Below, in pieces: positions 49,359 to 59,400 of a stretch of 64,000 nt of DNA (position 1 is its first letter; each line of letters begins with the position of its first letter). The stretch comes from Thermoanaerobaculia bacterium (lineage in GTDB: Bacteria > Acidobacteriota > Thermoanaerobaculia > Multivoradales > J023): assembly GCA_030431255.1 (NCBI GenBank), contig JAUIJL010000001.1, forward strand, positions 434,001 through 498,000, given 5' to 3'. Made by a program: the position numbers and the translations under genes. The notes under the pieces are model-generated. The model worked only from the letters and a program-made list of their open reading frames with translations. It searched no databases and was not told the DNA's origin.

Positions 49359-51797
49359 TCAGGCCCGAGAGTCTTCGCCGCGATCGAAGTCGGCCTCGTC
49401 GAGCTCGCCGGTCTGAAACTTCCAAAGCAAGGCGTACTGGCCGTCGAGCTCGATCAGCTCGTCATGGGTGCCCTGCTCCATAATCTTGCCGTTCGATAGG
49501 AACAAGATGCGGTCAGCATGGCGCACGGTCGAGAGACGGTGCGCGATGACGATCGACGTCCGGCCAGTCGATATCCGGCTGATTGAGCGCTGAATCGCTG
49601 CCTCGGTTTCGTTGTCGACCGATGATGTGGCTTCGTCGAGCACCAGGATCGGCGGGTCTTTGAGCACCGCACGGGCGATCGCGAGGCGTTGGCGCTCTCC
49701 TCCCGAGAGCTTCTGGCCGCGCTCGCCAACAACGGTGTCAAAGCCTTCGGGCAGTCTTGAGATGAAGTCGAAAGCCTCGGCCGCCCTTGCCGCTGCCACA
49801 ACTTCCTCGAAATCGGCATCCGGACGGCCGTAAACGATATTCTCGTAAACCGTTCCGTCGAAGAGGTAGGTCTCTTGGCTGACCATGCCGATCGCGTTCC
49901 GCAGGTCGCTGGTCTTCAAGTCACGAATGTCGGTGCCGTCGAGCAGAATGCGACCCTCCGTGAGGTCGTAGAATCGCAAGAGAAGCTTGACGAGCGTGGA
50001 TTTTCCGGCTCCGGTTGAGCCGACGACAGCGATTCGTTGTTGCGAAGGGACGCGGAAATCGATGTCCTTCAGCAGTGTTGCCGGACCAGTGTAGCCGAAG
50101 GTGACGTTCTCAAAGTAGATTTCGCCCGCGACTTTGTGCTTGGGCAAGGCGATGTCGCCGGAAAGGATCCGTGGCTCGATGCCCAGGATCTGGGTCAAAC
50201 GCTCGCCGGCGGCCAGCGCGTTTTCGTAACAGCTGAAGTCGCCACTGAGATCCCTCATCGCGGCTGTCATCCTGCCGACCCAGAATACCTGCACCAGGAG
50301 CAGCGATTTCGGATAGACCCCGCGAAGCGCCAGCACGGCAGCATAGAGCAGCGATACCATCAGGGTCGCGGACAACACGAAATGGGTGGTGTTCGAGTGG
50401 TAACTGCTCAGATTGCTGGCCTTCGCCTTGTCGAGCCGCTCGGCCCTACCGGCAAGAATGAATCGCCTAAGCTCGTCATCCTCCGAGGTAAAGCTCTTAA
50501 TGGTCGACAACCCGGAGAGGGTATTGGCCAGTAGGCGATTCGTATAGTCCTTGCGCTCACCAGCCTTGGCTGCGCGGCGCGTGGACTCTTCGCGAAAGCG
50601 ATTGAAGTTGTAGTAGATGATCGGCAAAGGGGCGAGGGTAAGTATCCCTAAAACTGGAGAAATTACGAGCAGGATACTTCCGAGAACGACGAGGTCCATC
50701 GTCTTATTGATCACGGAATTGGGAACTTGCTCGATGTAGCGGTAGATCTTGGCGCTGTCGTCGTTGATCAGCCCCATCAGCCGTCCGGTGCTCTCGTCTT
50801 CGAGGTAGGACATATCCAGACTTTCGACATGCTTCAACGTGCGGACGCGGAGCGCATGCTCGACCTCACTGGCATAGGCGTGCCAGGCCTGGTTGCGGAG
50901 GTGACCAACTGTCAGCTCGCTGCCTTTTCCCACCAGGAACAGGCCTCCCAGGACTCCAACCTGAATGAAGGGGTTCCGGAGGCCGATCGTTTTGAGCAGG
51001 GGACTGCCTCGGCTGATGACCGTCACTACAAGGTGACCCATCGTAAAGGCGCCGGCAAAGAAGAAAAGGTTGCCGAGTGCGGACAGCTTCGGTGCGCGTT
51101 GATCGTGTTTGCGGCGCGTCTTGACGGATTGAATCAGGCGGGTGAGAGAGCTTTGTTCCCTAGGGTCGGATTCTTCCTTGGAGTGGGCTGGTGCGTTGTC
51201 GATAGCAGAAAGGATCAGCTGGCCGATATCGCCGTTGACGGTGTTGGGATTAAAGAACACCAGGATCCGACCGGAGGTCGCATTCGTTTCGACCCGATGA
51301 ATTCCGGCAACGCCTTGTAGAGTGGTCGCGATGCTCGCGGCCAAGAGGGGACGCCGACGTAACCCAGGCACCTCCCAACGCTCCCGGCCGGGGAGCGCGG
51401 ATCGCCGCTCTACCTTGCTCTGCCCGAGCCCTCCGTTCTGCCCGAGCTCTCCTGGCGATAGCCACGACGAATCGCGGCGGGCACTGGGTGATCCCGCAGC
51501 GGAAGGACGATAATTGCTTGGGGAACGGGTCAAGGCTGCTCTCGCGGAGGCCTTGCTCAGGGAGATGGTGTCGATGGCGGAAAGGATCAGCTGGCCGATA
51601 TCTTCTTTGACGGCGCTGGGATCGAAGAACACCAGGATTTGACCGGAGACGGCGCTCGCTTCGGCTCGATGAACGCCGGCAACTTCTTCTAGAGTGCTCG
51701 CGATGCTCGCGGCCACGCGGGGTCGTTGGCGCAATCCGACCACTTTCCAGCGCTCCCGGCCTGGGAGAGCGGATCGCCGCTGTATCGAGCTCCTCAT
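49359..51797 (-). CDS. ABC exporter with two N-terminal HMA2-like domains
   Basis: 812 residues. Two tandem HMA2-like (ferredoxin-fold) domains, about 8-75 and 130-200, each with [14 protein letters not shown]/ATLxxVAGxHRxE, a GxILVFF strand and [10 protein letters not shown]. The CxxC metal motif is absent. The two copies are near-identical and come from an internal duplication of roughly 370 bases. An ABC type-1 exporter core follows: six helices (about 245-540, [20 protein letters not shown]), NBD with Walker [11 protein letters not shown], signature [14 protein letters not shown] and Walker [16 protein letters not shown]2-like domains lacking Cys are known beside P-type ATPases; a fusion to an ABC exporter is rarer. 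It lies in the same transcript direction as a DUF5132-like gene (51979), divergent from the P-type ATPase unit. Confidence 0.85.
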   Translation of the reverse strand: MRSSIQRRSALPGRERWKVVGLRQRPRVAASIASTLEEVAGVHRAEASAVSGQILVFFDPSAVKEDIGQLILSAIDTISLSKASARAALTRSPSNYRPSAAGSPSARRDSSWLSPGELGQNGGLGQSKVERRSALPGRERWEVPGLRRRPLLAASIATTLQGVAGIHRVETNATSGRILVFFNPNTVNGDIGQLILSAIDNAPAHSKEESDPREQSSLTRLIQSVKTRRKHDQRAPKLSALGNLFFFAGAFTMGHLVVTVISRGSPLLKTIGLRNPFIQVGVLGGLFLVGKGSELTVGHLRNQAWHAYASEVEHALRVRTLKHVESLDMSYLEDESTGRLMGLINDDSAKIYRYIEQVPNSVINKTMDLVVLGSILLVISPVLGILTLAPLPIIYYNFNRFREESTRRAAKAGERKDYTNRLLANTLSGLSTIKSFTSEDDELRRFILAGRAERLDKAKASNLSSYHSNTTHFVLSATLMVSLLYAAVLALRGVYPKSLLLVQVFWVGRMTAAMRDLSGDFSCYENALAAGERLTQILGIEPRILSGDIALPKHKVAGEIYFENVTFGYTGPATLLKDIDFRVPSQQRIAVVGSTGAGKSTLVKLLLRFYDLTEGRILLDGTDIRDLKTSDLRNAIGMVSQETYLFDGTVYENIVYGRPDADFEEVVAAARAAEAFDFISRLPEGFDTVVGERGQKLSGGERQRLAIARAVLKDPPILVLDEATSSVDNETEAAIQRSISRISTGRTSIVIAHRLSTVRHADRILFLSNGKIMEQGTHDELIELDGQYALLWKFQTGELDEADFDRGEDSRA

Positions 51798-51978
51798 GAG
51801 CGCTCCAATGTCCAGCTTCGGCTGGCCGTTCGCGACCTGATCAATCGTGTCGCCTCAGCATGACTGCCGTAGAATGTGTCCCAAAGAGGCAACCTTATCG
51901 TTCTGCGAAAATCGGCGGCTGGAGAGGCGCCAGGAAAGGCCCGCCGATACCAATAGACCGTCGCACCTCAGGGTTGTT

Positions 51979-52191
51979 TTACTGCCGAGCTTTCGTGGGC
52001 ACATCTTCAGAAGCGGTTGCTTTCTTGTACTCGGCCTCAGCGGCCTCGTCTTCGATGTCTTCGGCAATCTGCGCCGCGAGCCCTTCGAGCTCCTGTCGGG
52101 CTGAAATGAAGCCCTTGATCAAGAATCTAGCGATATCTTTGCCGAAGACGACGCTTAAGACTCCCAGAACGAAATAGACCACTCGGTGCAT
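51979..52191 (-). CDS. Small single-helix membrane protein (DUF5132-like)
   Basis: 70 residues from ATG 52191 (AAGGAG upstream); an in-frame extension to 52281 is less likely. One hydrophobic helix (MHRVVYFVLGVLSVVFGKDI) is followed by an amphipathic acidic helix (ARQELEGLAAQIAEDIEDEA). DUF5132-like proteins have this architecture. It is 182 bases before the HMA2-ABC gene in the same direction. A paralogue of the same layout starts on the opposite strand at 52509, so the pair flanks the divergent promoter region. Confidence 0.7.
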   Translation of the reverse strand: MHRVVYFVLGVLSVVFGKDIARFLIKGFISARQELEGLAAQIAEDIEDEAAEAEYKKATASEDVPTKARQ

Positions 52192-52508
52192 GGTTTCGAG
52201 GCTCCTTCGGGTTGAGCGGATGTCAAGGCTCCGGTCAACGAGAGTATGATGCAAATCAACTGAGATTGGTATTGGGTACAAGCTGAGCGAAGCTAGCAGG
52301 TGCCTGCCCTGAAGTCAATTCTGACGCAGCGGGCTCCCGCCGTGTCTAGTGCTCTCCAGGAGCTCGGTTTTGACTCTACTAACAGAAAACGGATTACACG
52401 AGGCGCTGGGCGGCGATTCAGTACTTTCTTGACCCTACAGAGCTCGAGGTGCTAGCTTCAGAACGTAGGAATAGGTTTTCGGTTCTAACCCAGGAGAGTC
52501 ATTTCCAT

Positions 52509-52700
52509 ATGCACCAAGCCGTCGTTTGCTTTCTGCTGGGCATGGCTGCCCCCTCAATCGTCAAGAAAGCCCGGCCGTACGCGATGGGGTCGTCTGACCG
52601 AGCCTTGCGGGTGATCAGCAGGAAGGCAACACAGATGCGGGAAGATCTAGAGGACTTTGTCGCCGAGGCTGCCGCTGAGGTTGACGCGAAGCGAGCTTGA
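52509..52700 (+). CDS. Small single-helix membrane protein, divergent paralogue (DUF5132-like)
   Basis: 63 residues from ATG 52509 (CAGGAGAG upstream). Like the protein at 51979 it starts with MHQAVVCFLLGMAAPSIVKK and continues with a charged amphipathic helix (ATQMREDLEDFVAEAAAEVD). Its TGA overlaps the ATG of the P-type ATPase (TGATG), so translation is coupled. It may be an assembly partner of the ATPase, as the other is for the ABC exporter. Confidence 0.75.
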   Translation: MHQAVVCFLLGMAAPSIVKKARPYAMGSSDRALRVISRKATQMREDLEDFVAEAAAEVDAKRA

Positions 52701-55123
52701 TGACCGCGATCCCTTTTCCTTTGGCGTCGGTGCGGAGCTCGATTCCCGGAAGATTGCGTCTCGAATTGCCGCAATTCGCTTGGCCGGCAGCCTTCGGCTT
52801 GCTCGGTGAGCTGGTTGAACGCGGGATCGCCATCTCGGCGACCGGTAACCGTACGACAGGCTCAGTGCTCTTGCACTATGACCCGGAGGAGCTCTCTGGG
52901 TTCTCCTTCGCCGAGCAGGTCTTGGCAACTCTTGAGCCGTTGCGCCAGGCTCCGAACGCCGCCGAAGTCGTTCCCGAATCCCGACTGGCTTCCGGTGTAG
53001 GCTGGGAAATCGTTAGTGACATCCCAGGTCGCCTACGCGCTCGCCATCCCAATCTGAGCCTCCATGCCGCCGCCGGCGATCGCGTCAGAATCGGTCTATT
53101 ACAACTCGACGGAGTCATCGCGCACCAGGTGACGGCTGCGACCTCAGGGGTGCTGGTGAGGTATGACCCGGAAAGGTTGTCTCGTGCCGTTTTGCTGTCG
53201 AAACTCGACAAGCTGGTCACCCTAGACGGGGAACCTTCCGAAGAGGGTCTGCTGCCGCCACCATTCGAGCCGGATTTCGCGGCCATCAACCTAGCGGCGT
53301 CAAGCGGTGCCTTCGGGCTTTCCGTCATGGCTTTAGCGGCGCCGATCTTTAGTGGCGCTGCCGTTTTAGTTACCGCGGCGGCCTCGAGCCACATCTTTTG
53401 GAGCGCCGGCAAATCGTTAGTCGTCGATCGGGAGATCAAGGTAGACATCCTCGACGCGGCGGTGATCAGCCTGGCGCTGGCCCACGGTTATGTCGCACCC
53501 AGCGCCTTCATGATTTGGGTCGTCGACGTAGGTGATGTTCTGCTCGACTATTCGGCGAAGTCTTCGACCCGGAGACTGTCTCAATTCTTTGGTAGTCAGG
53601 CGCGCATGACCCGGCGTCTGATCGACGGAGAAGAGATCGACACCTTGGTCTCTGAGCTAAAAATCAATGATGTCATCGTTGTCGAGACCGGTGAGCAGAT
53701 CCCGGTCGATGGCGAGGTGATCGACGGCGATGCGCTGGTCGATCAACATGCCCTCACTGGCGAGTTTGCACCGGTGGAGCGATCGGTCGGCGAGAGCATC
53801 TTCGCCATGACCGCAGTCATGGGCGGTCGTCTCGTGGTCCGGGTGGGCAAGACCGGAGCTGACACGCAGGCCTCGCAAATTGTCGAGATCATCGAGCACT
53901 CGGTCGAGCACAAGGTACGAATGGTAACTCTGAGTGAGAGGTTCGCCGACCAGATGGTGCTTCCTACCCTGGCCCTCGGCGGGATCGGTCGGGTGGTGCA
54001 GGGGCAGGGAGCGATGTTGGCAGTGCTCAACGCCGATTTCGGCACGGGCACCCGCATCGCCGGCCCGCTGGCCATGCTCAATGCTCTCTCGACGGCTGCG
54101 CGCCACGGCATCGTCGTCAAGAACGGTGCTGTGTTGGAGTCGATCCACCTGCTCGACGCTATTGTCTTCGACAAAACCGGCACCCTGACTCAGGAGGTAC
54201 CGAGAGTCGGTCGGATTATCGCTAGCAATCCAGCCTTCTCCGAGGAACAAATCCTGACCTATGTGGCGTGTGCCGAGCAGCGACTGTCTCATCCGATCGC
54301 CCGGGCGGTGATGGCGCGGGCGGAAGAGCTCGGGCTAGAGTTGCCGGCAATCGAAGACTCTGACTATCACCTAGGTTTCGGTGTCGAAGTGACGATCGGC
54401 GGTGATCGCGTCAAAGTGGGTAGCAGGCGCTTCGTCGAGCGTGAAGAGATCGAGATCGACGGCAGCGTCGGCAAGCAGCTCGAAGAGATCTACCGCCGCG
54501 GCAGCTCTGCGACCTTTGCCGTCTTGAACGGTTCGTTGATAGGGGTCATCGAGTTGGAGGCCGATGTCAGACCGGAAGCCGAGCGGATCATCAAGGACCT
54601 CCGCTCTCGCGGCTTGAAGAAGATTTACATGATTTCCGGGGATCAGGAGATTCCGACCCGGGAATTGGCCAATCGTTTAGGGATTGACGAGTTTTTTGCC
54701 GAGGTTCTGCCTGAGGAGAAAGCTCAATACGTCAAAAAGCTCCAAGATCAAGGTCTCAAGGTCGGAATGGTGGGCGACGGAATCAACGATTCTGTCGCCC
54801 TGTCGCAGGCCGACTACTCCGTCTCCCTGCGAGGCGGCGCCGACATCGCAGCCGACACCGCCGACGTGATGTTCATGGATGGCAATCTGGCCAATTTCGA
54901 CGTGTTGCTGGATATCTCGGAGGAGCTGCGAAACAACGTCGAGCGCAGCGTCCTCTTGACTGTTGTGCCGAATACCGTCTGCATCATCGGTGCATTGTCT
55001 GGGATTGTCGGTTTCGGCGCCTCCCTGTTGCTCAACAATGTATTCAACATGGTGGCGGCGGGCAACGGCATGATGCCGATCTACTCCGAGGGAAAAGCAG
55101 AGCGGCGCCTTTCTTCCGTTTGA
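52700..55123 (+). CDS. P1B-like cation-transporting ATPase with paired HMA2-like domains, CPC motif missing
   Basis: 807 residues. Two HMA2-like domains without Cys (about 8-75: SSIPGRLRLELPQ; about 97-165: SDIPGRLRARHPN), both with the PGR motif seen in the ABC exporter at 49359. P-type core: HALTGEF (about 349), phosphorylation site FDKTGTLTQE (about 488), HP signature RLSHPIARAV (about 530), GDGINDSVAL (about 692). The membrane segment that carries CPC in P1B-ATPases instead reads NADFGTGTRIAGPLAML, so the transported ion cannot be predicted. Similar CPC-less sequences are known among bacterial ATPases of unknown specificity. It is coupled to the small DUF5132-like gene. Confidence 0.88.
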   Translation: MTAIPFPLASVRSSIPGRLRLELPQFAWPAAFGLLGELVERGIAISATGNRTTGSVLLHYDPEELSGFSFAEQVLATLEPLRQAPNAAEVVPESRLASGVGWEIVSDIPGRLRARHPNLSLHAAAGDRVRIGLLQLDGVIAHQVTAATSGVLVRYDPERLSRAVLLSKLDKLVTLDGEPSEEGLLPPPFEPDFAAINLAASSGAFGLSVMALAAPIFSGAAVLVTAAASSHIFWSAGKSLVVDREIKVDILDAAVISLALAHGYVAPSAFMIWVVDVGDVLLDYSAKSSTRRLSQFFGSQARMTRRLIDGEEIDTLVSELKINDVIVVETGEQIPVDGEVIDGDALVDQHALTGEFAPVERSVGESIFAMTAVMGGRLVVRVGKTGADTQASQIVEIIEHSVEHKVRMVTLSERFADQMVLPTLALGGIGRVVQGQGAMLAVLNADFGTGTRIAGPLAMLNALSTAARHGIVVKNGAVLESIHLLDAIVFDKTGTLTQEVPRVGRIIASNPAFSEEQILTYVACAEQRLSHPIARAVMARAEELGLELPAIEDSDYHLGFGVEVTIGGDRVKVGSRRFVEREEIEIDGSVGKQLEEIYRRGSSATFAVLNGSLIGVIELEADVRPEAERIIKDLRSRGLKKIYMISGDQEIPTRELANRLGIDEFFAEVLPEEKAQYVKKLQDQGLKVGMVGDGINDSVALSQADYSVSLRGGADIAADTADVMFMDGNLANFDVLLDISEELRNNVERSVLLTVVPNTVCIIGALSGIVGFGASLLLNNVFNMVAAGNGMMPIYSEGKAERRLSSV

Positions 55124-55279
55124 CAGTGGACCTCGATCTGCGAAGGCTCGCAGATGACGTCTCGTCCTTGCAATTTCTTGAAGAAGCGTGCTACAAGTAA
55201 AGTCGCGTGTACTCGGTCGGGCCCAATGATTCAAGTCGCTCTGCCAAGCGACAGAGCCTCTTAATCCAGGAGAGAAGCC

Positions 55280-55594
55280 ATGGCAAAGAATGAGAAGGCT
55301 ACCCAGGACGAAGTCACCCACGAGACCAAGTCTCAATCATCCCCGTTGACTAACGGATTCAAGGGCGTTGCAGAGGTGCTCCTCCCGGGAAGCAGCCTGC
55401 TGATGGATGGTGACATCAAGAAGGGGGCCATCCATACTGTTGGCGGTCTGGCCGGCCGGGTCGTGTTGGGGCCAGTCGGCTGGTTTGCAGCCGCCGCGAA
55501 TTCATATTCCAACTCAGTCACTGGCAAAAACCTCCACGAGCACTTCATAAAACAAGAAGACGCAAAGCAAGACAGCATACAACAACAAGGCTAG
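55280..55594 (+). CDS. DUF6072/MamC-like small membrane protein
   Basis: 104 residues. After a polar N-terminus come two hydrophobic stretches, EVLLPGSSLLMDGDIKKGAI and HTVGGLAGRVVLGPVGWFAA, and a C-terminal AANSYSNSVTGKNLHEHF. A very similar unit is in the next gene (IAPGASLVMDGRLREG, SFSKSVTDKAIHEHF). The family resembles MamC-like magnetosome or DUF6072 proteins by layout; I recall this similarity and it should be tested. It follows the ATPase by 156 bases in the same direction. The conserved MDG loop and HEHF end could bind metal. Confidence 0.6.
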   Translation: MAKNEKATQDEVTHETKSQSSPLTNGFKGVAEVLLPGSSLLMDGDIKKGAIHTVGGLAGRVVLGPVGWFAAAANSYSNSVTGKNLHEHFIKQEDAKQDSIQQQG

Positions 55595-55705
55595 AACCGT
55601 GAGGCCGAGCCTGCGGCCTTTGGGTCGATCTGCAGTCACCTGGGAGTCCGATTCCAGGTTTAGAGATTCCCAATTGGCACATGTTGAAAGGGGAAGGAGC
55701 ATCCA

Positions 55706-56281
55706 ATGACAACTCCCACTGATCAAAGCATCGTCGCCAATGGAGTCAAGCTTCTGGGTGAGATCATTGCACCGGGCGCCAGTCTCGTCATGGATGGCCG
55801 TCTTCGAGAGGGCACGGCGCACTTCGCAGCCGGTCTCGGAGCCCGGCTCTTGCTCGGTGGGCCGGCCCTAGTGCTCGCCTCACTGGCGGTCAGGGCGAAT
55901 TCGTTTTCCAAGTCGGTAACCGACAAGGCGATACACGAGCATTTTAGCCAGAATTCCGCCGTGCCTCCTACAACCGAGGACCACCTTTTGCCCGCAAAGA
56001 AGGTCGTTCTCGAACCGGCGCCGCATGACGATCTCAAGAAAATTGAGGGCATCGGACCGAAGCTGGCTGACTTGCTGCAAAGTAAGAAAATTTGCACTTT
56101 CCAGGCGCTTGCAACAACTGACGTCGAGGATCTGCGTTCTTTGCTGCGTGTCGCCGGAAATCGGTATCGCCTGGCCAATCCCGCCACTTGGCCGCAGCAA
56201 GCTGCACTAGCTGCGGATGGACGGTGGCAAGACCTGAAGGCGCTTCAAGAGGAGCTGAAAGGCGGAAACAGAACCAAGTAA
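55706..56281 (+). CDS. DUF6072/MamC-like protein with C-terminal helix-hairpin-helix domain
   Basis: 191 residues; ATG 55706 with GGGGAAGGAGC upstream. The N-terminal 80 residues repeat the unit of the preceding gene: two membrane stretches around MDGRLREGTAHFAAGLGARL and LLGGPALVLASLAVRANSFS, then SVTDKAIHEHF. After a linker, a helix-hairpin-helix domain (about 112-185) is seen: HDDLKKIEGIGPKLADLLQS, TFQALATTDVEDLRSLLRVA, like those of Pol-beta and DUF4332 proteins that bind nucleic acid or other proteins. A fusion of a small membrane domain with HhH is odd. It ends the right arm of the cluster. Confidence 0.65.
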   Translation: MTTPTDQSIVANGVKLLGEIIAPGASLVMDGRLREGTAHFAAGLGARLLLGGPALVLASLAVRANSFSKSVTDKAIHEHFSQNSAVPPTTEDHLLPAKKVVLEPAPHDDLKKIEGIGPKLADLLQSKKICTFQALATTDVEDLRSLLRVAGNRYRLANPATWPQQAALAADGRWQDLKALQEELKGGNRTK

Positions 56282-56405
56282 CGCCCGGGGATAGATAGGC
56301 CGCTGATGGATGGTGACATCGAGCATCCAGCTCTTCACACTAGCGTCCCGGCAGTCTTTTTTGCTCGATCGCGTCGTAAGGCGAGTGCAGCTCGCAACCA
56401 CTCTT
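56282..56405. other. Short intergenic region between convergent genes
   Basis: 124 bases between two converging genes. No clear terminator hairpin with T-run is seen. Confidence 0.5.
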
Positions 56406-59400
56406 CTAGTCCACCCAAACGAAACTAGCGCTCACCGGTCCCCAATGACCGGCTGCGTCCCGCGCCCGTACGTAGACGGTGTGGCGACCGGTCGACCAAT
56501 CGCTGATGTCGAGGGCGCCGGACACGTTTTCGGTGGGGCTGTCGAAGCTTCCGTCGTCCGCGACTAGGATCGCCATGGACAGGGCGCCGGCGACCCATGG
56601 TGGATCGTCGACGTAGAGCTCGATCTCGGCGATGTCGTCGCCACCGTTGGTGGAGTCGTCGGCGGTGGTGCTGACGGTGACGGTTTCGGTACCCGCCGTG
56701 CTCACGCTGATCGGCCCCACGTCCGGCCCAAGGGCGGTTTCATAGGGGGTACGGGCGATTTTCGCGGCGTAGAGCAAAGCGTCGCGGTTTTCCGGCCAGA
56801 TCACATTGTCAACCCGGTTGAAGGCGGGCATCAGGCCTTCGCCGACCTCGAGCAGGAGGGCGGCGGCGCCCAGCTCGCCGTGCACCCAATCGTCGGCCGT
56901 GCCGCTCATGGCATAGATGACGTCGGGTGCTTGACCGGCGTCATAGCCGTTTAAGCTCGCCAATTTGTGGCCGATGGCGGATAGACCGGCGAGCTCCGGC
57001 GACGGCAACGCGCTCGAGGCCCAGGGCCAAGCCACGGTGCGGAACGGGCTGTGGAGCTGGATGAAGATGCCGATGGTGCCCGGGTCGGCGGCGGTTTCGG
57101 GCTCTGCTCGTTGATCCGGGATCAGGCTCGAGAGCAAGCTCATCAAGGCTTGGGTTTCGGGCTCCGAGCCGGCTTCGGCACCGCGATGGTGGGAGTCGCA
57201 GGCGTCGCCCGCCCCGCCCACACCGTCGAGCAAACCCCATTGGAAAGGGAAGTTGCGGTTGAGATCGACGCCGAAGGTATGGGCGTCGGTCGGCGGCCAA
57301 GGGCAGGTCGCTGTGGGACGCACATTTTTGCGCCAATGCCATGGCCGGGAGCCGTGGAAGCTCAGGGCGCCGAGCTCCACCATGCGATGGCCATCGGGAT
57401 TGACCATGGGCAAGATCCACACCTCGTGGTGATCGACCAGCCAGGTGATGTCGGCGTCGAGGTCGTAACCGTCCAGCAGGTGCCGGACCAGCCGCATGGC
57501 GAGCTCGGGGGTGGCGATCTCTCGGGCGTGTAGGCACGAGGCGAGCACGAAGACCGGCCGTTGGACGCCCGGATCGAGGGTGTCCAAGCGGGTGATACGG
57601 GCCGCCAGTAAGTCGTCTCCCGGCAGCTCGTCGCCGTCCTCGGTGGTCCATCCGCCGACCGACTTGGCCCAGCTATCGCCGAAATCGACGATCTCCAGCG
57701 TTTGGCCATGCACGCCGGCGAGCTGCAAAAGCTCCTGGCGCAGCTCATCGACCGTCAGATACGCGCCGCCGAATCCGTCCGGCACCACAAAGCCGGTGGC
57801 GAGCTCCGCCACCTCGGCGGCATTGAGGGCCTCCTGGTAAATCCGCAGATCGTCGAAAGTGGCTTCAATGCCGTGGCGTCCGACCTCGTTGGAGCCCAAG
57901 TAGAAGCCGGCACCCGGCAGGATGCCGCCGGCACCGCTCGAGCTTTGAGCCACCAGGCTGCCGTCGAGGTAGATCGACGCGCCGTCGGTGTCTTTGACGA
58001 TCGCCAAGTGATGCCAAGCCGCGTCGTCGAAGCCGATAACGCCTACGGGCACCTCGGAGCTGTGATCCCCGGAGTCGCGCACGCGCACTCGGAGCTCCGA
58101 GCCCACGTCGACATAGGCGGAAACCGCGTGATCGTCCGTATAGCTGCCGCCCCAGGCGAAGAGGTAACCGTTGTGGGCGGTCGGCGGCAATCGGTACCAG
58201 AAGGCGACGGTCAGCTCATAGAGGGGCCGGCTCAAGGTGAACGGAATTTGGAGGCCATCCTCCAGGGTGCCGCTCCCACCGCCGACACCGGCGGTTTGCA
58301 CGGCTCGACCGTCGACGCCGTCGAGATCGACCATCATCCGGGAGCCGAGGGTGCCGTGGCGACCCTGGCCGGAGATGTCGGTGGCCTGGCCGCCGACCGC
58401 GTCATCGGCCGTGTCATCCAGGGGCAGGTGCACGATGGGAGACGGAGCCGGGGCGTTGTAGTCACCGGTCACGGTCACGGTTTGGCCGAGCCGAACGTCG
58501 ACCGTCTGGGGTTCCGGCGAGGCGCGGTCGCTCACCGGCGCGAAAATCACGGTCGCCGGTCCGGGGCCTAGGGTGAGTAGCTCGCCGTGGGTCCGCTGCA
58601 CGGTGTCGGCGTCGGTGTCGAGGCGCCAGGTCGCGTCGCCTCGGACCTCCTCGGGTTGTAATAGCACGCTCAACCGCCCGATGGCCGAAGCTTGGAAGAG
58701 AGAAGCGATCTCCCCGTCGGCGAGAGGCCGTTCCCAGACCAGCAGCTCGTCGAAGGTCGCCGACGTGCCGTAGCTACCGCTCTCATTGGTACCGAGACCG
58801 AGGCCGAGCCGTGGCGCGAAGGGGCCGGTGCCCATGGGATGGCCGGCGACCGAAGCGCCGTCGAAAAAGACCTCGGTGCCGGCAAAGGATTTGACCACCG
58901 CCAGGTGGTGCCAGCCGAGGTCGTCGAAATCCCCGTGGGCCGATGCGGGGGCGGTGGCCAAGGTCGAGGTCGTGTCTTGGCTGTCGTGGACCCGGATGCG
59001 CAGCTCCTTGCCGCGGTCGACGTAAATGGAGATCGAGTCGGGGTCGTGGTACGAGCCGCCCCAATGAAAAAGGTAACCGTCGCCGCCGGCTTGGAGCCGG
59101 TACCAGAAAGCGACCGTGGTTTCGGCATAGCTGTCGTCCGGGGCTAAGTCCGGAACTTGAACGCCGTCGTCGAGATCGCCGGCGGGTCCACCGGATCCGC
59201 CGGCGGTGATCGCCGTGCCCTCGATGCCGGGTTGATCGAGCAAGGTTCGGGTGCCCAAAAGACCGTGCCGTCCGTGGCCGGAGCTGTCGAAGGCGACGCC
59301 GCCGGACGTCTCGTCCAGGCGCAGATGGAGGATCGGATCGATGTGCTCGGGGCGCAAATAGTTGCCGCTGGCCACGGCCGTCATGTTTTCGGTCACGGTG

